This document shows, piece by piece, positions 34,372 to 43,890 of a stretch of 64,000 nucleotides of DNA. Origin of the DNA: Paraflavitalea sp. CAU 1676 (GTDB lineage: Bacteria > Bacteroidota > Bacteroidia > Chitinophagales > Chitinophagaceae); NCBI RefSeq assembly GCF_029223285.1, contig NZ_JARHUJ010000011.1, forward strand, positions 186,001 through 250,000, in the 5' to 3' direction. The notes beneath the pieces were generated by a model that did no database searches, was not told where the DNA came from, and saw only the letters and a program-made list of their open reading frames with translations. The translations under genes and the position numbers were made by a program. Positions within the stretch are counted from its first letter, which is position 1. Every line of letters starts with the position of its first letter.

Positions 34372-34402
34372 AAAGCCCGCCGGATCTGCAACCGGGGGCT
34401 TT
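34372..34402. terminator. Convergent terminator
   Basis: AAGCCC-CCGG pairs with CCGG-GGGCTT with one bulged G (34372-34383 with 34392-34402); preceded by A-rich and followed by T-rich sequence. Confidence 0.65.
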
Positions 34403-34429
34403 GTCTTACCTATACCTTTGATCAGAAAA

Positions 34430-35926
34430 CTATTGATTGGCGGCTTCGGCTGGCTTCTCTGCTACTTTCTTCTTTCCCGATTTATCCTTGTGCAGGATAC
34501 CGAAGCGGATACCGATATGCGCATCTGCCTGTTTTGATTCACCCAGCAGGGCGGTGATCACGCTGCCCGAACCAAGAAACACTGGTCCGAAACGGAGCGA
34601 TAAACCCGCATTGAACTTCGTGAGCTCATTGTAATTGAGCGGCAGGAAGGCGCTGAACAGCCTTGTTTCGTAACGCGGTGTAAGCGTGAATGTATTGCGG
34701 TACTGACTATTGTAAGGTTTGCTATCGCTATTGATCAGCGAGAACTGGCCAGCCAGACTGATATAAAACTTTTTGTGCAGGTTGTAGTCCACATCCAGTT
34801 GAATGGTAGTGGGCAAGGCTACTTTGTAATCACCTTCTGTGCTGCCGGCAACCGCTGTAAAGTATTGCGGGCGGTTGTCGAAAAATTGCTTGTAATCATC
34901 GAGGTCAACATCTTTCAGCTCGGACAGGTAAAAGCGTTCAACGCCGGTAACACCCAGGTCATAGGCACCGCTGCGGCTGAGGTCGCGCTTGTATTTGATA
35001 GCGCCGATGTCGAGTAAGGCAAGGCCTACGCGCAACTTGTATTTATTCTCATTACGCTTCCAATCGTATTTATCGCCAGACCTGTACTTTGCCTGGTCGG
35101 GACGGAATTCGTACACGAAACCGATGTCTACACCAAAACCTTTGCTATCGAAAGTGGTGAGGTCATCGGCCTCAAAATTATCGAAGCTGGCGCCGCCGAA
35201 ACCGATACCAATGCGGCCGGTTGTATTGGAGAGATAGCCTTTCTCCGACACTTTATCTTCATTGATCGTTGTACTGAGCTGTTTCAATTGCAGGTAAGTA
35301 TTACCTACGCCGGCGAGGTATTTAAGGGTAACACCGCCTTTGAGAAAATGCTTCTCCTTATCGAGGATTACCTGCCCTACGCTGGCACCAAACTCGGTCC
35401 ACGCATTCATATTCACCACCATGTTCTTCGCCGACGTGATGGTGTAAGGCAGTTCGTCGCCGTTGGCGTAACCATCGATCACCTGCTGCAGCAGCGTACC
35501 GTCAACATCCTGTACGTTGGCCATCACCCGGCTGCGGGTGGTGAGCGCGATCGAGGTTTTGGGTGATACATTGAACATGAAAGAGGGGCCGATCAATCCA
35601 ACGCTCATAATACCGTTGGTAGGGCCTGCATTCTTACCATATAACTGGTTTTCGAGACTGTCTGCATTAAAGGATTCACTGAGATTCTTCAGTTTGAAAG
35701 AGGCCTGGTTATTACCGCCCAGCACACTCACCGAAACGAGGTTCACATCCCACCTGTAGCGGCTATCGGCGATATTGGCCGGGTTGAAGAATACACCGTT
35801 GACGCCGGTATAATTGCCGGTACGATAACCTGTGTAATCCTGGGAATAACCAACCAATGCACTGCACAAAAAAGAAGGGACGATCAATCTACGCAATAGG
35901 GTTTGTCCGTTTAATTGCTTAAACAT
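34430..35926 (-). CDS. DUF5723 family outer-membrane-like protein
   Basis: A 498-residue protein with signal peptide (LIVPSFLCSALVGYS) and QDYTGYRTGNYTGVNGVFFNPANIADSRYRWDV, a signature of the Bacteroidota DUF5723 family. The rest is alternating beta structure (SLRFGPVFLGSGSVI), consistent with a large outer-membrane barrel. No function is established. It ends in a Lys-rich tail (DKSGKKKVAEKPAE). Divergent from trmD. Confidence 0.85.
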   Translation of the reverse strand: MFKQLNGQTLLRRLIVPSFLCSALVGYSQDYTGYRTGNYTGVNGVFFNPANIADSRYRWDVNLVSVSVLGGNNQASFKLKNLSESFNADSLENQLYGKNAGPTNGIMSVGLIGPSFMFNVSPKTSIALTTRSRVMANVQDVDGTLLQQVIDGYANGDELPYTITSAKNMVVNMNAWTEFGASVGQVILDKEKHFLKGGVTLKYLAGVGNTYLQLKQLSTTINEDKVSEKGYLSNTTGRIGIGFGGASFDNFEADDLTTFDSKGFGVDIGFVYEFRPDQAKYRSGDKYDWKRNENKYKLRVGLALLDIGAIKYKRDLSRSGAYDLGVTGVERFYLSELKDVDLDDYKQFFDNRPQYFTAVAGSTEGDYKVALPTTIQLDVDYNLHKKFYISLAGQFSLINSDSKPYNSQYRNTFTLTPRYETRLFSAFLPLNYNELTKFNAGLSLRFGPVFLGSGSVITALLGESKQADAHIGIRFGILHKDKSGKKKVAEKPAEAANQ

Positions 35927-36220
35927 GCGTTAAAGAGGGGTTTAGGGGTTAAGGGTCACAGACATCCAACCGATGTTCCATGCCTTAAACGCAAAAGCAC
36001 CGGGAATATTTGATGCCTGCAAAAGGGAAATTTCGAAATACAGATTGGTTATCATGCGATCACAACCGCATTGCAGGGAGATTTGGTATTGGTCACCAAA
36101 GAATCTACTGGTTAATGCAGCATCACCCTGGCCGGTTTTTACCTACCGGCCCCGTCCCGCTTAGTACCGCCCTTCCCTTCCCGGTCTCCTCCGGCGGGCT
36201 GGTTTACGGTCGCTCTTGTT
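35927..36220. other. Upstream region of trmD and DUF5723
   Basis: No gene. A 7-bp hairpin GGCCGGT (36130-36136) with ACCGGCC (36145-36151) lies here, and the trmD -7 box is at the right end. Confidence 0.5.
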
Positions 36221-36228
36221 TATCTTTG
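36221..36228 (+). promoter_or_regulatory. trmD -7 box (TATCTTTG)
   Basis: Exact TAnnTTTG match 4 bp before the trmD ATG at 36233, so the mRNA may have almost no leader. Confidence 0.6.
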
Positions 36229-36232
36229 CGCC

Positions 36233-36910
36233 ATGCGCATCGATATTATCTCTGTTTTACCCGAATTATTGGAAAGTCCGCTATCCCACTCAATCATGAA
36301 AAGGGCCCGCGACAAGGGGCTGCTGACCATTCAGGTGCATCACCTGCGTCAATGGGCGATAAATGACTATGGCCAGATCGACGACTACCAGTATGGCGGC
36401 GGCGCCGGCATGGTCATGATGCCCGAACCTCTGGCAAATGCCATCGAAGCATTATCGAAAGAAACGAAATACGACGAGGTCATTTATATGACGCCTGATG
36501 GTGAAGATTTTTCACAAGGCACGGCCAACCAATTGTCGATGAAGCAGAACCTGCTCATTATTTGCGGACACTACAAAGGCATCGACCAACGCATCCGCGA
36601 TCATTTTGTAACGAAAGAGATCACGATCGGCAGTTATGTGCTTAGCGGCGGAGAACTGGCGGCGGCGGTAGTGGTAGATGCTATTGGCAGATTGTTGCCA
36701 GGGGTGCTCAACGATGAAACCTCGGCCCTGTTCGACTCCTTCCAGGACAATTTATTAGCTCCCCCCGTTTATACCAGGCCGGCAGATTTCAGGGGCTGGA
36801 AAGTGCCCGATATTTTACTGAGCGGTGATCTGAAAAAGATTGAAGAATGGCGATATGACCAGGCAGTGCAACGCACCACCGAGAGGAAACCGGACCTGCT
36901 GAAAGATTAA
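36233..36910 (+). CDS. trmD: tRNA (guanine37-N1)-methyltransferase TrmD
   Basis: A 225-residue SPOUT methyltransferase that makes m1G37 in tRNAs reading CNN codons and prevents frameshifting. Start [21 protein letters not shown]; the knotted SAM site ([15 protein letters not shown] ... [20 protein letters not shown]) is intact, and the catalytic Asp lies in this region. Normally it follows rpsP-rimM; here it is alone with its own promoter. A 9-bp inverted repeat with a 40-nt loop (TTCCAGCAC 36920 / GTGCTGGAA 36969) follows. Confidence 0.96.
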   Translation: MRIDIISVLPELLESPLSHSIMKRARDKGLLTIQVHHLRQWAINDYGQIDDYQYGGGAGMVMMPEPLANAIEALSKETKYDEVIYMTPDGEDFSQGTANQLSMKQNLLIICGHYKGIDQRIRDHFVTKEITIGSYVLSGGELAAAVVVDAIGRLLPGVLNDETSALFDSFQDNLLAPPVYTRPADFRGWKVPDILLSGDLKKIEEWRYDQAVQRTTERKPDLLKD

Positions 36911-37506
36911 GAACGATACTTCCAGCACGGGCTGCCGGATCCATACCGTAGTACAGGGCCCATTCAGGGTGCTGGAAGGTCGACTCATCAAACGAGACGT
37001 GATAACTACCACGATGCAACTACGTACACCAAAGCATAAAATACGAGTTGCATAAGCAGGTTGATCAGGATTGTCTTTTTCATAGAGACGGATTTTGGTT
37101 GTATCAGTAATTGCATGCTTCATGCCAAAAGCTTGTTATCCACATCGCAAAACTACCCAGGGCTTAACGGGTATCTACCAGCACCCATCTATATACTGCT
37201 TTTTCACCTGATTACAGTTCTACAATTAACCGCATACCATCCATTTTAATGACGTAGCCAGCCTCCTAAAAAAGCAGGCAGGTACCACAAAAAAATAGCC
37301 CGGATAGACATCCAGGCAATTTATAATCCAATATCCTATGAAAAACCGAGGGTAGGTACGACAAATCGTATACCACCCGGATTCAAATTCAAATTTGCCA
37401 ATAAATACAAATCAGGCTGCGGAATTGCGGATTATGTTCCGCAAAACGGCTATACTGGCCGGTCTTTTGATCGCGATTTGCCCCACAGATACATTATACA
37501 TTCTCG
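36911..37506. other. 596-bp intergenic region
   Basis: No clear gene. It holds the trmD 3' inverted repeat (36920-36977), a possible tiny ORF on the minus strand (37006-37083), a repeated ATTCAAATTCAAATTTG stretch near 37381, and a 7-bp hairpin (TGCGGAA 37418-37424 with TTCCGCA 37437-37443) that could be the GH31 terminator. Confidence 0.5.
37006..37083 (-). CDS. Possible 25-residue hydrophobic peptide
   Basis: ATG-initiated on the minus strand: MKKTILINLLMQLVF followed by YALVYVVASW and a stop. It looks like a short transmembrane or signal-like peptide, which is common for tiny membrane proteins, but it has no strong ribosome site and could be chance. No homologue known to me. Confidence 0.2.
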   Translation of the reverse strand: MKKTILINLLMQLVFYALVYVVASW

Positions 37507-39960
37507 TTATTTAACCAGTTCTATACGCAGTGGCTTGCCGCTGAACTCGATCTCTGCCGCGATAAACTGGCCGCTAACGAGACTGATCTTTTTGGCAGTA
37601 GCAGCGGTCGCCGCCTTTCCACCCACCCGTATATTGGGATAACCACCGGTAGCCGGTATCATCAGGGTGAATTTCCTTACCTGCTTACGTTTATACAAAG
37701 CCTCGTTATTGGTCTTTACTTCTATCGATATGGAACTACCCTGCGGCTGGGCGCTAAAGGTGATCAACTCATAATCGGCTTTTTCGAGTGTACGCGTACT
37801 GGTCCCGTCATCGTCGAAAAACACATAAGAAGAGGCAGCCTCAGACGGATAATACAACAGGCCCAGCTCCTTGGAATTATAGCTCTCTGTCGATTTGATC
37901 GAGTCGGCTTGCCAAACAGGAATGAAGCCACCTGCCCGCGCAAACACCGGTATTCTTGACAGATCAGCCGGCTGGTTCACATATTGCTTTCCATTTTGCA
38001 CGCTGTTGTCGTAAAAATTGTACCATTTACCTTCGGGCAGGTACACCATCCTGGCGGTAGCGCCCTGGCTGGTCACCGGGGCTATCAATAAATTGTCGCC
38101 CCAGAGGTATTCTTCGTCTGCCTTCAGCGCTTCGGGATCTGCAAAATTGTAATAATACACTGGTCGCATAAGCGGCTTACCCAGTACCGACTGTTCATAA
38201 CTCAGGGAATAATTGTAAGGCAGTAACTGGTAACGCAGGTTGATGTAATTGCGCACGTTGTTGCGGGTAGCCTGATCCCACAAGGCTGGTTCGGATGGAA
38301 TGTCTTTGACAGTTTTATCATAATCCCCCAAGGCTGTTCCATGCGGCCTGAATACCGGTGTAAAGGCAGCGAACTGCAACCAGCGGGTGTACAGCTCCGC
38401 ATCGGCCTGATCGGCCATGGCAAAACCACCTGCGTCGGAATGTACATAGGGCATGCCGCTGGCACTCATACCCAGCAATACCGGGAATTGTGATTTAAGA
38501 CCGCTCCAGTTGCGGGCCACATCCCCTGTCCAGGGAAATACACTATAACGCTGGCTGCCGGCAAAGCCGGCCCTGTTGAGGTGGAACAATCGAACGGAGG
38601 AATAGTCATCCTTGTATTTTTCGAACAGCATTTTGCTCCAATAGTGCCCATACACATTGTGCACTTCATCGGCCCCCATGGGTCGGTTAACACCATAATC
38701 CTTGAGGTTATGCATCACCCCAATTGGATGTTTTTCGGGTTCGCCCAGATCGGACCACCATCCGGTAACCCCGTTGGATACCTGCTTTTTGTAGAATTTC
38801 CAGATCCAGTCCTGCGCAGGCTTACGGAACACATCCAGCAAACCACCGTTTCCGAAATAAAGCTCTGTAAAATCGTAGGGCTTGCCGGCTGCATCGGTAG
38901 CAAGGAAGGGGGTGGCTTCGGTATAGGTCTTTGATGAGCGCAAAATATAAGGCTCGGTGATCAATACCGACTTCAGGTTATTGTTGAGGCGGAAACTTTC
39001 AAGCATTAGCTTGGGATTGGGCCATTTGGTGGTATTCGTCCAATCGAGATTGCCGAGGCCGCCTTTGATTTCATCTCCAAACCAGAAAAGGTCGAATATG
39101 AGGCCATCCATCGGGAACTTCTGTTCTTTCATTTTGCCCACCACCTCTTTCACCTGCGCTTCGCTGCGATAACCAAACCGCGACACGAAGTTGCCGAGAG
39201 CCCAGCGGGGCGGCAGGGGCTGGCGGCCGGTGATGGCTGTATAGTTCTGCAGCATTTCATCCATGTTCTTACCAAACACCACATAGAAGGTAAGTTCTCC
39301 ACTCACGAAGCCGGCTTCCAATACCGCCTTATCAGTAAGGCCGATATCAAAATACCCTTTCGACGGATTATCGAAGAACAGGGCATAACCGGCCGAAGAC
39401 AACAGCACAGGCACCGAGAAGTTCAGGTTATCGGCGCCGAGGCCATAGCCATAAGCTGCTATATTGTATAAGTTGAACCGGTATCCGCGACGATCCATTG
39501 GCAGGGCACGCTCGCCACCGCCAAAGAATTTTTCCTGATCGGTCAGTTGAAACCGGAATCCATTGTAATCGCCCTGCGTGAACCACGAAGCTGATTTAAC
39601 GCGCACTTCCTTGCCGGCCTTGAAATAGAGTTTATCGCGTTGAATAACCACGCTGGTGTTGTTTTCCCAGTCGATGGTTTGTGATGTGGCGACGGTTACT
39701 TTGGTATTGATGGCTGGCGGTTTGGCGATCACGGCATCGGACACCTGTTCGCCGCGTGTATAACCCGTGGGCCGGTAAGTAGCCTTGATGACCGGAAAGG
39801 TATATGACTGAAAGGTCCACTCGCCCTCTTTGGCTTTGTATACCACCTCATCGGCCTTGCCATTAAAAGGATCCTTTCCAACAGTATTGACGATCACTTT
39901 TTGTGCCTGTGTGGCTGTTACCAGCAGGAAGAGCAGTACAGCGATCGTGGTTTTTCGCAT
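37507..39960 (-). CDS. Secreted glycoside hydrolase family 31 protein
   Basis: An 817-residue enzyme with signal peptide MRKTTIAVLLFLLVTATQAQ. Domains: N-terminal beta-sandwich, (beta/alpha)8 catalytic barrel, and C-terminal beta domains of the DUF5110 type. The nucleophile is D404 (GWWSDLGEPE) and the acid/base D509 (HSDAGGFA). The GEPE nucleophile context resembles oligosaccharide 4-alpha-glucosyltransferases/alpha-glucosidases of the CjAgd31B kind more than alpha-xylosidases. The substrate is probably an alpha-1,4-glucan. An in-frame ATG 33 bp further upstream adds a non-signal stretch and is not preferred. Confidence 0.92.
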   Translation of the reverse strand: MRKTTIAVLLFLLVTATQAQKVIVNTVGKDPFNGKADEVVYKAKEGEWTFQSYTFPVIKATYRPTGYTRGEQVSDAVIAKPPAINTKVTVATSQTIDWENNTSVVIQRDKLYFKAGKEVRVKSASWFTQGDYNGFRFQLTDQEKFFGGGERALPMDRRGYRFNLYNIAAYGYGLGADNLNFSVPVLLSSAGYALFFDNPSKGYFDIGLTDKAVLEAGFVSGELTFYVVFGKNMDEMLQNYTAITGRQPLPPRWALGNFVSRFGYRSEAQVKEVVGKMKEQKFPMDGLIFDLFWFGDEIKGGLGNLDWTNTTKWPNPKLMLESFRLNNNLKSVLITEPYILRSSKTYTEATPFLATDAAGKPYDFTELYFGNGGLLDVFRKPAQDWIWKFYKKQVSNGVTGWWSDLGEPEKHPIGVMHNLKDYGVNRPMGADEVHNVYGHYWSKMLFEKYKDDYSSVRLFHLNRAGFAGSQRYSVFPWTGDVARNWSGLKSQFPVLLGMSASGMPYVHSDAGGFAMADQADAELYTRWLQFAAFTPVFRPHGTALGDYDKTVKDIPSEPALWDQATRNNVRNYINLRYQLLPYNYSLSYEQSVLGKPLMRPVYYYNFADPEALKADEEYLWGDNLLIAPVTSQGATARMVYLPEGKWYNFYDNSVQNGKQYVNQPADLSRIPVFARAGGFIPVWQADSIKSTESYNSKELGLLYYPSEAASSYVFFDDDGTSTRTLEKADYELITFSAQPQGSSISIEVKTNNEALYKRKQVRKFTLMIPATGGYPNIRVGGKAATAATAKKISLVSGQFIAAEIEFSGKPLRIELVK

Positions 39961-40004
39961 TATTTGCATTTCTGATTTGTATATGTGGGTCAATTTATAA
40001 AAAC

Positions 40005-40039
40005 AACGGGTGCCGTCAAAAAAATTGACGGCACCCGTT
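40005..40039 (-). terminator. LolA-like gene terminator
   Basis: Perfect 15-bp stem AACGGGTGCCGTCAA (40005-40019) with TTGACGGCACCCGTT (40025-40039), loop of five A; minus-strand T run GTTTTTA follows. Confidence 0.88.
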
Positions 40040-40061
40040 TGTTAAAGTGAGTGAAAGCCGC

Positions 40062-40787
40062 TTAGGGCTTGTCGAATATTTTTGGATCGATCTCTTTATT
40101 CACTTCTACTTTCTTTACAGTCGATGTAAGAACCATGCCATTGGGCAACTCGATAGAAAAGTTATTGGGTACGAGCATGCCGAAATCGGTTTTCTTATAA
40201 TCGCTGAAATTGACAGCCTGTTCAATCGGGTTTCCGCCAATGGACATTTTAGCAACCGTGCGTACAATGAAATAACTTGTTGGATCGACAAAGTGAGTAA
40301 AGCTTGTACCGTCTTTGCCGGTGAGCACTATTTTGTAGGCTTTCTTCCCGTTCACTTCTTCCTGTCCGGCCAGTTCGGCAGTAAAACCGTTGGCAGCGTA
40401 GTTATACAAAGAACCACCCGGTTCCAGCTGTACCTGGCCAGACTTCACCTGATCAGCAGGCATGGGCTCTGCAGTTACCACTCCGGCCAGCGGGTTGACA
40501 GTCCAGCCCCCTTTGTCGGATGTAACGCAATTGATGATCTTTTGTCCGTTGTAGTTGACCTCGCTGATATATCCTTTTTTATACAAGGTCGTCGTTACCG
40601 TGGGTGCGGGCGTACCCATAATGTCCATTTCTGACTCGACGACCAGCGATTTCAGGCCGGCGATCTTTTCTTTACCGCCGATGGCCTCAAGGTGCTTATT
40701 GATGATCTCATCGGCAGTTTGAGCCTGTACAGCAACACTCAGGGATAAGGCCGCTATCGCGGCAACAGGCATGCGCAAGAATTTCAT
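40062..40787 (-). CDS. LolA-like outer-membrane lipoprotein-sorting protein
   Basis: A 241-residue periplasmic protein with signal peptide (MKFLRMPVAAIAALSLSVAVQA). Begins QTADEIINKHLEAIGGKEKIAGLKSL, a pattern of Bacteroidota 'outer membrane lipoprotein-sorting protein' (LolA/LolB-type half-barrel) and zinc-dependent-protease-N-terminal-like proteins. A long upstream in-frame extension was rejected because the signal peptide begins at 40787. A role in lipoprotein or hydrophobic ligand transfer is possible but unproven. Confidence 0.7.
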   Translation of the reverse strand: MKFLRMPVAAIAALSLSVAVQAQTADEIINKHLEAIGGKEKIAGLKSLVVESEMDIMGTPAPTVTTTLYKKGYISEVNYNGQKIINCVTSDKGGWTVNPLAGVVTAEPMPADQVKSGQVQLEPGGSLYNYAANGFTAELAGQEEVNGKKAYKIVLTGKDGTSFTHFVDPTSYFIVRTVAKMSIGGNPIEQAVNFSDYKKTDFGMLVPNNFSIELPNGMVLTSTVKKVEVNKEIDPKIFDKP

Positions 40788-41025
40788 GGTATTTATTTTT
40801 AATTTGATAATAAACATGGAACCAATTTGAAGGGACACGGAAGACGGGTGGCGGCCATGGAGCAAAACAGGCCGGGCCCAGTCGCAATGTTAGACGTAAA
40901 AAGGCAGATTATATTACAATTCGCGCGCCATTTTGTGCGGCATATGCGCACATTAGCCTCAGTTTCACCATGCTACCGGGTAAAGTCAGGCAATATAAGC
41001 GGTCTTTTTCCAGATCAAATGGTCC

Positions 41026-41033
41026 TATATTTA
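41026..41033 (+). promoter_or_regulatory. Possible adenine deaminase -7 box (TATATTTA)
   Basis: One mismatch to TAnnTTTG, 18 bp before the ATG at 41052. T-rich sequence lies about 19 bp upstream. Confidence 0.35.
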
Positions 41034-41051
41034 CGATCAAACCAGGTATCT

Positions 41052-42719
41052 ATGACGAACTTTTCAATTACCGGCTTCCTGGCCGATGTATGGCAGCAAA
41101 AGGTATATCCGGCTTCTATCCGGGTGGAAGCCGGCATTATCCGGTCTATCGATCCACTGCCGGCGGGGGCTGCCGTGAGCGAACAGTTCATTTTACCGGG
41201 CTTTATAGACAGCCATGTTCATATTGAAAGTTCCATGCTGGTGCCGGCAGAATTTGCCCGCCTGGCGGTGGTACATGGTACTGTGGCGACAGTGAGCGAC
41301 CCCCATGAAATTGCCAATGTGTGCGGACTGGCCGGTGTGCAGTATATGATCGACAATGGCAATACCACACCCTTCAAATTTTACTTTGGCGCACCCAGCT
41401 GCGTTCCGGCCACTATATTCGAAACTGCCGGCGCAACCCTCGATGTGGATGACGTAGAGGCTTTGTTGCAAATGGACGAGGTGAAGTACCTGAGCGAAAT
41501 GATGAATTTTCCGGGAGTGCTGTTCAAAGACCCTGTTGTGATGGCCAAAATAGCGGCAGCCCGGCGCCTGGGCAAACCTATCGACGGGCATGCGCCCGGT
41601 CTGCGCGGTGAACAGGCCAAACAATACATCGAGGCCGGCATCTCAACCGACCATGAATGTTTTACCGAGGCCGAGGCGCTCGACAAACTGCATTACGGTA
41701 TGAAGATCCTCATCCGCGAAGGCAGTGCTGCCAGGAATTTCGAAGCCCTCATAGGTTTGTTGCACGACCATCCGGAACAGATCATGTTTTGCAGCGACGA
41801 TAAACATCCCGACAGCCTGGTGGAGGGCCATATAGATCAACTTTGCGCGCGCGCCGTTGCCAAAGGGATCGATCTATTCAAAGTATTGCAGGCAGCCTGC
41901 GTGAACCCCGTACTGCACTATCACCTCGATGTAGGCTTATTGCGGGTGGGCGATCGCGCCGATTTTATCCTGGTCAAGGATGTACAACAATTTACGGTGA
42001 AGGCCACTTTCATCGATGGTATAGAAGTGACCAAACCTGAAGTGATGCAGCAATGGAACGCTGCCCACAAAACCAACAGTCGACAGGCGCCGGTCAATAA
42101 TTTCCATGGCAGTCCCATAAAGCCCGAAGATCTCCGCGCCGCTGCGAACGAACAGCCAACTGTTCCGGTTATTGAAGCGCTCGACGGTCAATTGATCACC
42201 AACCGCCTTGATGTGCCTGCAAGTTGGCTAACGACACAACACGCAGATTGGTTGACCAGTAATACCGACCGGGATATATTGAAGATAGCGGTGGTAAACC
42301 GGTACCACCCTGCTCCACCAGCCATTGGTTTTATCAAAAACTTCGGATTGAAGGCGGGCGCCCTGGCCTCGAGCGTGGCGCACGACTCGCATAATATTGT
42401 AGCCGTTGGTGCAGATGATGAAAGCCTGTGCCAGGCGATCAACCTGGTCATCGCCCGGCAGGGAGGTGTTAGCTGTTGTAAAGGTGATGCAAATGCTTCT
42501 TCACTCGTAGTAGGGCTACCGGTGGGCGGGCTCATGAGCGATGAAGATGGTTATGCCGTTGCCCGCTCCTATACAGCCATCGACGCCATGGCCAAAGAGC
42601 TGGGCTCCACGTTGTCGGCTCCATTCATGACACTTTCCTTTATGGCACTATTGGTAATCCCACACTTAAAGCTGAGCGACCTGGGCATGTTTGACGGAGA
42701 TCAATTTGCCTTGCTCTGA
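41052..42719 (+). CDS. ade: Adenine deaminase
   Basis: A 555-residue amidohydrolase that deaminates adenine to hypoxanthine for purine salvage. Start MTNFSITGFLADVWQQKVYP; metal-ligand motif DSHVHIES (H55, H57), VSDPHEIANV, GHAPGL and DHECF follow; the C-terminal KAGALASSVAHDSHNIVAVG and DEDGYAVARS are typical of the bacterial two-domain Ade. Longer upstream in-frame starts give a low-complexity N-terminus and are not used. It has no other purine gene nearby apart from upp 10 kb away. Confidence 0.95.
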   Translation: MTNFSITGFLADVWQQKVYPASIRVEAGIIRSIDPLPAGAAVSEQFILPGFIDSHVHIESSMLVPAEFARLAVVHGTVATVSDPHEIANVCGLAGVQYMIDNGNTTPFKFYFGAPSCVPATIFETAGATLDVDDVEALLQMDEVKYLSEMMNFPGVLFKDPVVMAKIAAARRLGKPIDGHAPGLRGEQAKQYIEAGISTDHECFTEAEALDKLHYGMKILIREGSAARNFEALIGLLHDHPEQIMFCSDDKHPDSLVEGHIDQLCARAVAKGIDLFKVLQAACVNPVLHYHLDVGLLRVGDRADFILVKDVQQFTVKATFIDGIEVTKPEVMQQWNAAHKTNSRQAPVNNFHGSPIKPEDLRAAANEQPTVPVIEALDGQLITNRLDVPASWLTTQHADWLTSNTDRDILKIAVVNRYHPAPPAIGFIKNFGLKAGALASSVAHDSHNIVAVGADDESLCQAINLVIARQGGVSCCKGDANASSLVVGLPVGGLMSDEDGYAVARSYTAIDAMAKELGSTLSAPFMTLSFMALLVIPHLKLSDLGMFDGDQFALL

Positions 42720-43146
42720 ATAAAACGGACCCCGGGGTCCTGCCTATTTTTGTACTGTTGATCCCGCTCAACATTCCAACCTACCATTGGCCGGGGAAGG
42801 CTGTACCTACTTTGGGGGACAAAATTGGTAGACTTTTCATCCGGCGCGCATTTCGCCATGGCGCCACAATAAGACAATACGAAAAACCAGCGTCAGGCGA
42901 ATGGGTATTTTTCTTCTGCATGCAGGGTGTATTCAACGCCGGTGCGTACAGAAAATCACTTAGGTTGCTAAATTCCTATTCCTTGACATTTGTTATAAGC
43001 ATAGTTTTTATATCTTTAGTAACAGTTACGGCTATCTATACTGAAACCCACCATTCCAATACAATACCTCTGAATGATTGACCGGTCGTATCCGCCCATG
43101 TCATGAAGGCCTGTTTGTGAACCCCCGACTAAACCCGAACTATTGT
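42720..43146. other. 427-bp intergenic region
   Basis: A perfect 14-bp palindrome GGACCCCGGGGTCC (42727-42740) is followed 4 bp later by an exact -7 box TATTTTTG (42745-42752) that drives no recognisable gene. An open frame follows (42758-43081) whose only hydrophobic part is near its end; it is not convincing. The promoter for the Crp/Fnr gene is at 42989-43018. Confidence 0.45.
42989..43018 (+). promoter_or_regulatory. Crp/Fnr promoter (TTTG -N18- TATCTTTA)
   Basis: -33 TTTG and one-mismatch -7 box with an 18-bp spacer; leader about 120 nt with GTAAC/GTTAC near 43020. Confidence 0.5.
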
Positions 43147-43770
43147 ATGTCATTTAACCAACAGACTGCAGGTGAGCCAGGTATTGTTATTCAAGATGCT
43201 CCACTGGTATTTTTTGCAAATGCCGTTCATCCGTTAAGCGATGAAGCAAGAGAGTATGCCAACAGCAAATGTTTTTCCTACAAAGTAAAGAAAGGAGAAT
43301 TCCTGGTGAGATCGGGCGAGTTGTGCGCTTACATCTACTTCATTCAAAAGGGTATCCTGCGCGGCTATGTACAGGACGGCAAAAAAGAGATCACTACCTG
43401 GATCACTGCCGAAAATGAGCTGGCTACTTCCATAACCAGTTTTCATACCCAGCAAAGATCATTCGAGAATATTCAAGCCATCGAGGAGAGCGAGCTCACC
43501 GGGCTGCATTTCGATGACCTGCAATACCTCTACAACAACCATCCGGAAGTGAATATTGCCGGACGCCTGTTGCTGGAGAAGTACTATCGTGATGCAGAGG
43601 AAAGGGCTTACATAGCCCGCCTTACGGAAGCTACCTCCAAATACCAACGCTTCATTGCGACCAAAAGTTTCATGCTCAACAGGGTACCGCTCAAGTTCAT
43701 CGCTTCTTACCTGGGCATGACGCTCGAAACACTCAGCCGCATCAGGAGTAAGCTTTCTCACGCCAAATAG
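43147..43770 (+). CDS. Crp/Fnr-family transcriptional regulator
   Basis: A 207-residue regulator: cNMP-binding-like barrel (VKKGEFLVRSGELCAYIYFIQKGILRGY) and C-terminal HTH (VPLKFIASYLGMTLETLSRIRSKL). The effector is unknown. ATG 43147 (MSFNQQTAG) is used; an in-frame start at 43078 would add 23 residues of unlikely composition. It is followed at 120 bp by the LiaF-like gene, which has its own promoter. Confidence 0.88.
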   Translation: MSFNQQTAGEPGIVIQDAPLVFFANAVHPLSDEAREYANSKCFSYKVKKGEFLVRSGELCAYIYFIQKGILRGYVQDGKKEITTWITAENELATSITSFHTQQRSFENIQAIEESELTGLHFDDLQYLYNNHPEVNIAGRLLLEKYYRDAEERAYIARLTEATSKYQRFIATKSFMLNRVPLKFIASYLGMTLETLSRIRSKLSHAK

Positions 43771-43867
43771 TCTCCGACGCTTCCGGATTCCCCGAGAAAA
43801 TACCTGTATTCACCGGTAAAAGGCCCGGCATAACCCATTGGTTATTGCAAATGGAATTTTATGCCTA

Positions 43868-43875
43868 TAGTTTTG
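43868..43875 (+). promoter_or_regulatory. LiaF-like gene -7 box (TAGTTTTG)
   Basis: Exact TAnnTTTG match 15 bp before the ATG at 43891. Confidence 0.55.
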
Positions 43876-43890
43876 TGAAAAATACAGGAT

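Noticed and set aside
42758-43081. Open frame after adenine deaminase with a C-terminal hydrophobic stretch
   Set aside because: Start is a TTG lying at the predicted transcription start; no family resemblance; the downstream promoter lies inside it.
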